Under the pieces are notes generated by a model, which had not been told where the DNA came from, ran no database searches, and saw only the letters and a list, made by a program, of their open reading frames with translations. Position numbers and translations under genes: made by a program. From Clostridiales bacterium (lineage in GTDB: Bacteria > Bacillota > Clostridia > Lachnospirales > Lachnospiraceae): a stretch of 64,000 bases of DNA. This document shows, one piece after another, positions 61,380 through 64,000 of the stretch. The stretch lies in NCBI GenBank assembly GCA_018372435.1, contig JAHAJA010000009.1, positions 62,001 through 126,000 of the forward strand. Direction: 5' to 3'. Position 1 is the first letter of the stretch, and each line of letters starts with the position of its first letter.

Positions 61380-61483
61380 TAACTAGAAAAAAACATAGTA
61401 GGACCTCTTGAATCATCATGCAATGTATTTATGCGGATTTGTAACCAAAATTCCATACTTATGTGCATAATCAAGATTCACTA

Positions 61484-61522
61484 TAAAAAAAGATACCAGT
61501 TATCAAAACAAACTAGTATCTT
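61484..61522 (-). terminator. Terminator of the 61548 GNAT gene
   Basis: AAGATACCAGTT (61490-61501) pairs with AACTAGTATCTT (61511-61522) with one mismatch; seven T follow on the minus strand. Confidence 0.75.
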
Positions 61523-61547
61523 CTATAAATCTCCAGATTTCACAACC

Positions 61548-62027
61548 TTATAATTTCAAGACGGATACAATCTCTTCACCGCACATCTCACCATTTTCAC
61601 AAAAGCCAACCGAAGAATATAGAGTTTTTGCAACTATATTTTCAGGTTCGTAAGAGAGCCAGCAATACTCCCCCTTACCACAAGGTTCACTTCGTAAATA
61701 TTCTAAAACTTTATGTAACGCTTCTTTGCCTAAACCTTGACCTTGAAAATTCTTGTCTATCATAAATCGCCAAATACAATAATTGTTGCCTGCAACAGAA
61801 GGATCTTCTTCACCATCTACAGTCCCATATCCGATCATAGCAAAACCTACCAAGCAATTATCATTATAGATGCCAAAGGGTAAAGCCACATTTCCAGATG
61901 TAATTGCTGTATATGCTTCTAAAATGCTTTCCGTATTGGTTGCTACAAAATTTGTTTGCTCCTCATTTACTGGCAACTTGATAACTTTCCATATGTTATT
62001 TGAATCAATTTCTCGTAACTGTATCAT
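61548..62027 (-). CDS. GNAT acetyltransferase, BltD/spermidine-type
   Basis: 159 aa. Acetyl-CoA loop RFMIDKNFQGQGLGKEAL with R-x2-GxG; NTESILEAYTAI and SYEPENIVAKTLYSSVGF fit the BltD/PaiA-like polyamine acetyltransferases. Substrate is inferred. AAAGGAG precedes the ATG. It lies 50 bases after the small membrane protein gene and ends in a hairpin terminator. Confidence 0.85.
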   Translation of the reverse strand: MIQLREIDSNNIWKVIKLPVNEEQTNFVATNTESILEAYTAITSGNVALPFGIYNDNCLVGFAMIGYGTVDGEEDPSVAGNNYCIWRFMIDKNFQGQGLGKEALHKVLEYLRSEPCGKGEYCWLSYEPENIVAKTLYSSVGFCENGEMCGEEIVSVLKL

Positions 62028-62077
62028 ATAAATCTCCTTTCGAGCCGCAGAATAAACGGTACTTAGACATTTGTAAA

Positions 62078-62263
62078 CTAATACATCATTAACGCAATAA
62101 TTATGAATAATAGACTAAGAGAGGATAGCATAGCTTCTATAACAAATTCTTGATTGTTAATTACGCTCTTAATTGCTGATATAAAACCGAATACAAAGGT
62201 AAATGGTGTTATCCATATTGTATAAATACTTATCACTCCCAATATACGTAATAAAGCCTCCAA
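62078..62263 (-). CDS. Small two-span membrane protein
   Basis: 61 aa. Two hydrophobic stretches (about 7-30 and 42-60) with a short linker. Start is TTG at 62263, supported by AGGAG eight bases upstream. No family recognised. It sits downstream of the promoter at 62302-62330 and just before the GNAT gene, so is probably in its operon. Confidence 0.5.
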   Translation of the reverse strand: MEALLRILGVISIYTIWITPFTFVFGFISAIKSVINNQEFVIEAMLSSLSLLFIIIALMMY

Positions 62264-62301
62264 TTTATCATCTCCTACATGTATTATTTTTCACATGTAT
62301 C

Positions 62302-62330
62302 ATTGTAAGCCATTTGTGTTTATTTTACAA
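62302..62330 (-). promoter_or_regulatory. Promoter, second copy
   Basis: Minus-strand TTGTAA, 17-base spacer (AATAAACACAAATGGCT), TACAAT. The -35 and -10 boxes are complementary, so the site is also a dyad. Same design as the site at 61351-61379. Confidence 0.55.
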
Positions 62331-62402
62331 TATTTTGTTGTTTTTCATTCGAATACAAATACTAAACGAAAGGCCAACCACATTCCTATTCTGCTTCCAT
62401 AA

Positions 62403-62436
62403 CAAAAAGAGCCTAAGGAAAAACCTTAGACTCTTT
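62403..62436 (-). terminator. Terminator of tRNA-Glu
   Basis: AAAGAGCCTAAGG (62407-62419) pairs with CCTTAGACTCTTT (62424-62436) with one mismatch; five T follow on the minus strand. Confidence 0.8.
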
Positions 62437-62455
62437 CATATTCCATATTTATTAA

Positions 62456-62527
62456 CAGCTCGTACGGGAATCGAACCCGTGTTTCCGCCGTGAGAGGGCG
62501 GCGTCTTGACCGCTTGACCAACGAGCC
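62456..62527 (-). tRNA. tRNA-Glu (anticodon CTC)
   Basis: 72 bases fold as a cloverleaf. The acceptor stem GGCTCGT pairs with ACGAGCT (terminal G-U); the anticodon stem GCCGC...GCGGC-type holds loop CCCTCTCAC with anticodon CTC reading GAG; the T arm is ACGGGTTCGATTCCCGT. CCA is not encoded. Single tRNA gene with its own terminator. Confidence 0.93.
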
Positions 62528-62658
62528 TTACAACGAAGTTAATGATACCATAGAATATTTTCTTTTGCAAGTATTTTTTTGAATATTTTTAAAAAATCTG
62601 AATATTTTTATTTTGTTTCCATATACTTATAAATTCTTTTTATTATTACCATTTCAAC

Positions 62659-64000
62659 TTACCAATCAAGTCTCTTTTTCTTTAATAGCAATACCCTTCG
62701 AACAGAATCCTCGATTCTTGCTTCACTAATCTCGCCGTTCTTAACCGCCTTCAACAAACTGTTGTAAGACTTGCGAAAATCTGCCGGCATAAGAATGAGA
62801 TCACAACCTGCTTTTACTGCTGCCGTGGTTGATTGTTCAATCGTATAATTCTTGCTGATTGCACCCATATTCATAGCATCTGTAATTATAACACCATCAT
62901 ATCCTAACTTCTTACGCAAGATATCTGAAACCATTACTTTTGATAATGAACTTGGTGTATTATCCCCTATTACTTTTGGTACAGATATATGTCCAACCAT
63001 TATAAGATCAATCCCATTCTTAATTCCATCAATAAAAGGTACAAGATCTGCCTTTTCTAATTGCTCATAAGTTTTGTTGGTATACGCGAATCCTTTATGA
63101 GAATCTCCTTCTGTAGCCCCATGCCCTGGGAAATGTTTATAGGTAGCATACAAGCCTGCATCATTAAGTCCCTGCGTGTAAGCGCCAGCATATTCAACTA
63201 CTTTCTTTGGTAATGAGCCAAAGGAACGATTCTTTACTACTGTGTTCTTTTTATTCGTTAACACGTCAGAGTCGGGTGCAAAATCTAGGTTAAAACCATA
63301 TTTGCTTAGATATTGACCAATCGTATTACCAATCTTATACGCTTCTTCTTTTGATGCTACCGTTGATAAGTTATTGAATTTGGTTACCTTAAACTTCGGA
63401 TTATTACCAATTCTAGCTACTTCCCCACCTTCTTCATCAATTCCAAGAAACATCGGTATTCCATTGTTTTCTGTTGCGTATTGCTGCGTATTCGTAAGCA
63501 ATTTTGTGAGTTGGCTCTCACTATTAATATTCCCCGAGAAATAGATAACTCCTGCTACATGATACTTATCAATCGCATTCTTCGTTTTCGTACCTGCTAC
63601 TGTTACATTATTATAATTGGTTAATTCTTCGGGCGAAACGATGAACATTTGACATATTTTTTCTTCCAGAGTCATATTCTTGATTATTTCGTTCACTTCT
63701 TTTAGTTGTTGTTGTTCCTTCTTCGTTACCTTCATTTCTGCTAGTTTGTCTTCATCTCCATTACTATCAGCAACTACATTTGCAAGTTCTGTACTTTCTG
63801 TAGCATCAGGCGTTGTTTGATCCGTTTCCTCAACGTCATTCGAAATAGTATCTTTTGAAATCCCCAACGAACCTTTCTCCGTCTTCATTGATTCTTGTTC
63901 CTTCTGCTTGATGGAGGCTGCTACTACTTCCGTAACATTTTCTCTACCATATTTACTATTATCAGAAGCCCCTTTATATTCCCCTAACAGAATTAATGCG
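62659..64000 (-). CDS. Glycoside hydrolase family 3/NagZ-like beta-N-acetylhexosaminidase, 5' end outside the window
   Basis: The frame stays open to base 64000, so at least 447 codons are present and the start lies beyond the right edge; an internal ATG at 63888 is not the start. The visible N-terminus (ALILLGEYKGAS) then an acidic Ser/Thr-rich linker suggest a membrane anchor or signal before position 64000. Catalytic domain: FLGIDEEGGEVARIG, KHFPGHGATEGDSHKG (the His-Asp dyad loop of NagZ), and VIITDAMNMGAI with the nucleophile Asp. NagZ-type enzymes remove GlcNAc from peptidoglycan fragments; a secreted form would act on the wall. Confidence 0.88.
   Translation of the reverse strand, partial: ALILLGEYKGASDNSKYGRENVTEVVAASIKQKEQESMKTEKGSLGISKDTISNDVEETDQTTPDATESTELANVVADSNGDEDKLAEMKVTKKEQQQLKEVNEIIKNMTLEEKICQMFIVSPEELTNYNNVTVAGTKTKNAIDKYHVAGVIYFSGNINSESQLTKLLTNTQQYATENNGIPMFLGIDEEGGEVARIGNNPKFKVTKFNNLSTVASKEEAYKIGNTIGQYLSKYGFNLDFAPDSDVLTNKKNTVVKNRSFGSLPKKVVEYAGAYTQGLNDAGLYATYKHFPGHGATEGDSHKGFAYTNKTYEQLEKADLVPFIDGIKNGIDLIMVGHISVPKVIGDNTPSSLSKVMVSDILRKKLGYDGVIITDAMNMGAISKNYTIEQSTTAAVKAGCDLILMPADFRKSYNSLLKAVKNGEISEARIEDSVRRVLLLKKKRLDW

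Overview
The window looks like a stretch of chromosome from a low-GC, anaerobic, spore-forming member of the Clostridia, most likely a plant-polysaccharide-degrading Lachnospiraceae (Lachnoclostridium or Anaerocolumna type). The reasons are AT-rich DNA with strong AGGAGG-type ribosome binding sites, an alpha/beta-type small acid-soluble spore protein, a YlbJ sporulation protein, a Pta-AckA acetate pathway, a family 9 glycoside hydrolase, and a pectin/uronate (Kdu) operon. The genus is inference. No phage, insertion sequence, rRNA operon or CRISPR array is present.

Layout: 1-9 kb, all minus strand, holds a truncated LacI-type binding-domain gene, a Nudix hydrolase, a cell-wall pair (PBP transpeptidase and FtsW/RodA), a U32 peptidase-family protein, ZapA and RuvAB. 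9.1-9.7 kb is a gene-free block with three promoter-like sites; the middle one drives a highly structured region that looks like an unannotated RNA. 9.7-11.5 kb is a KdpDE-like two-component system. 11.6-15.2 kb holds pyruvate kinase and SecDF. 15.5-17.1 kb is a GH9 enzyme without a signal peptide. 17.3-22.6 kb has endonuclease IV, cardiolipin synthase, a CmpB-type membrane protein and a YprB-like nuclease. 22.7-26.1 kb has rpmF (59 aa), yceD, ackA and pta. 26.3-29.8 kb is a phospholipid operon (PAP2 protein, flippase-like protein, Pss, Psd). 30-38.5 kb holds TmcAL, MazG-like, PepF, YlbJ, a coiled-coil protein, CoaD, RsmD and an EAL protein whose receiver and GGDEF domains are degenerate. 38.7-42 kb has the SASP gene and a divergent MalY/MocR pair, followed by a 266-nt palindrome.

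42.4-48.3 kb is a uronate catabolism cluster. KduI, KduD, KDPG aldolase and KDG kinase convert 4-deoxy-5-keto-uronate (from pectin) to pyruvate and glyceraldehyde-3-phosphate. It also contains a cytoplasmic discoidin-like protein of unknown role, an AraC regulator on the opposite strand, and a perfect cre site. The aldolase carries an extra C-terminal VOC-like domain. 48.5-57.1 kb is the rimP-nusA-ylxRQ-infB-rbfA-nrnA-truB-ribF translation operon; IF-2 contains an Asn-rich tandem repeat. 57.4-59.6 kb is a homoserine dehydrogenase-like gene divergent from a LysR regulator. 59.6-62.3 kb is a decaying area of GNAT acetyltransferases with two remnants and a duplicated promoter. The window ends with tRNA-Glu(CTC) and a GH3/NagZ-like gene that runs off the right edge.

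Most of the window is core genome. The least explained parts are the putative RNA at about 9.24-9.54 kb, the palindromic elements at 8.36, 41.9 and 44.5 kb, and the extra components of the uronate operon.
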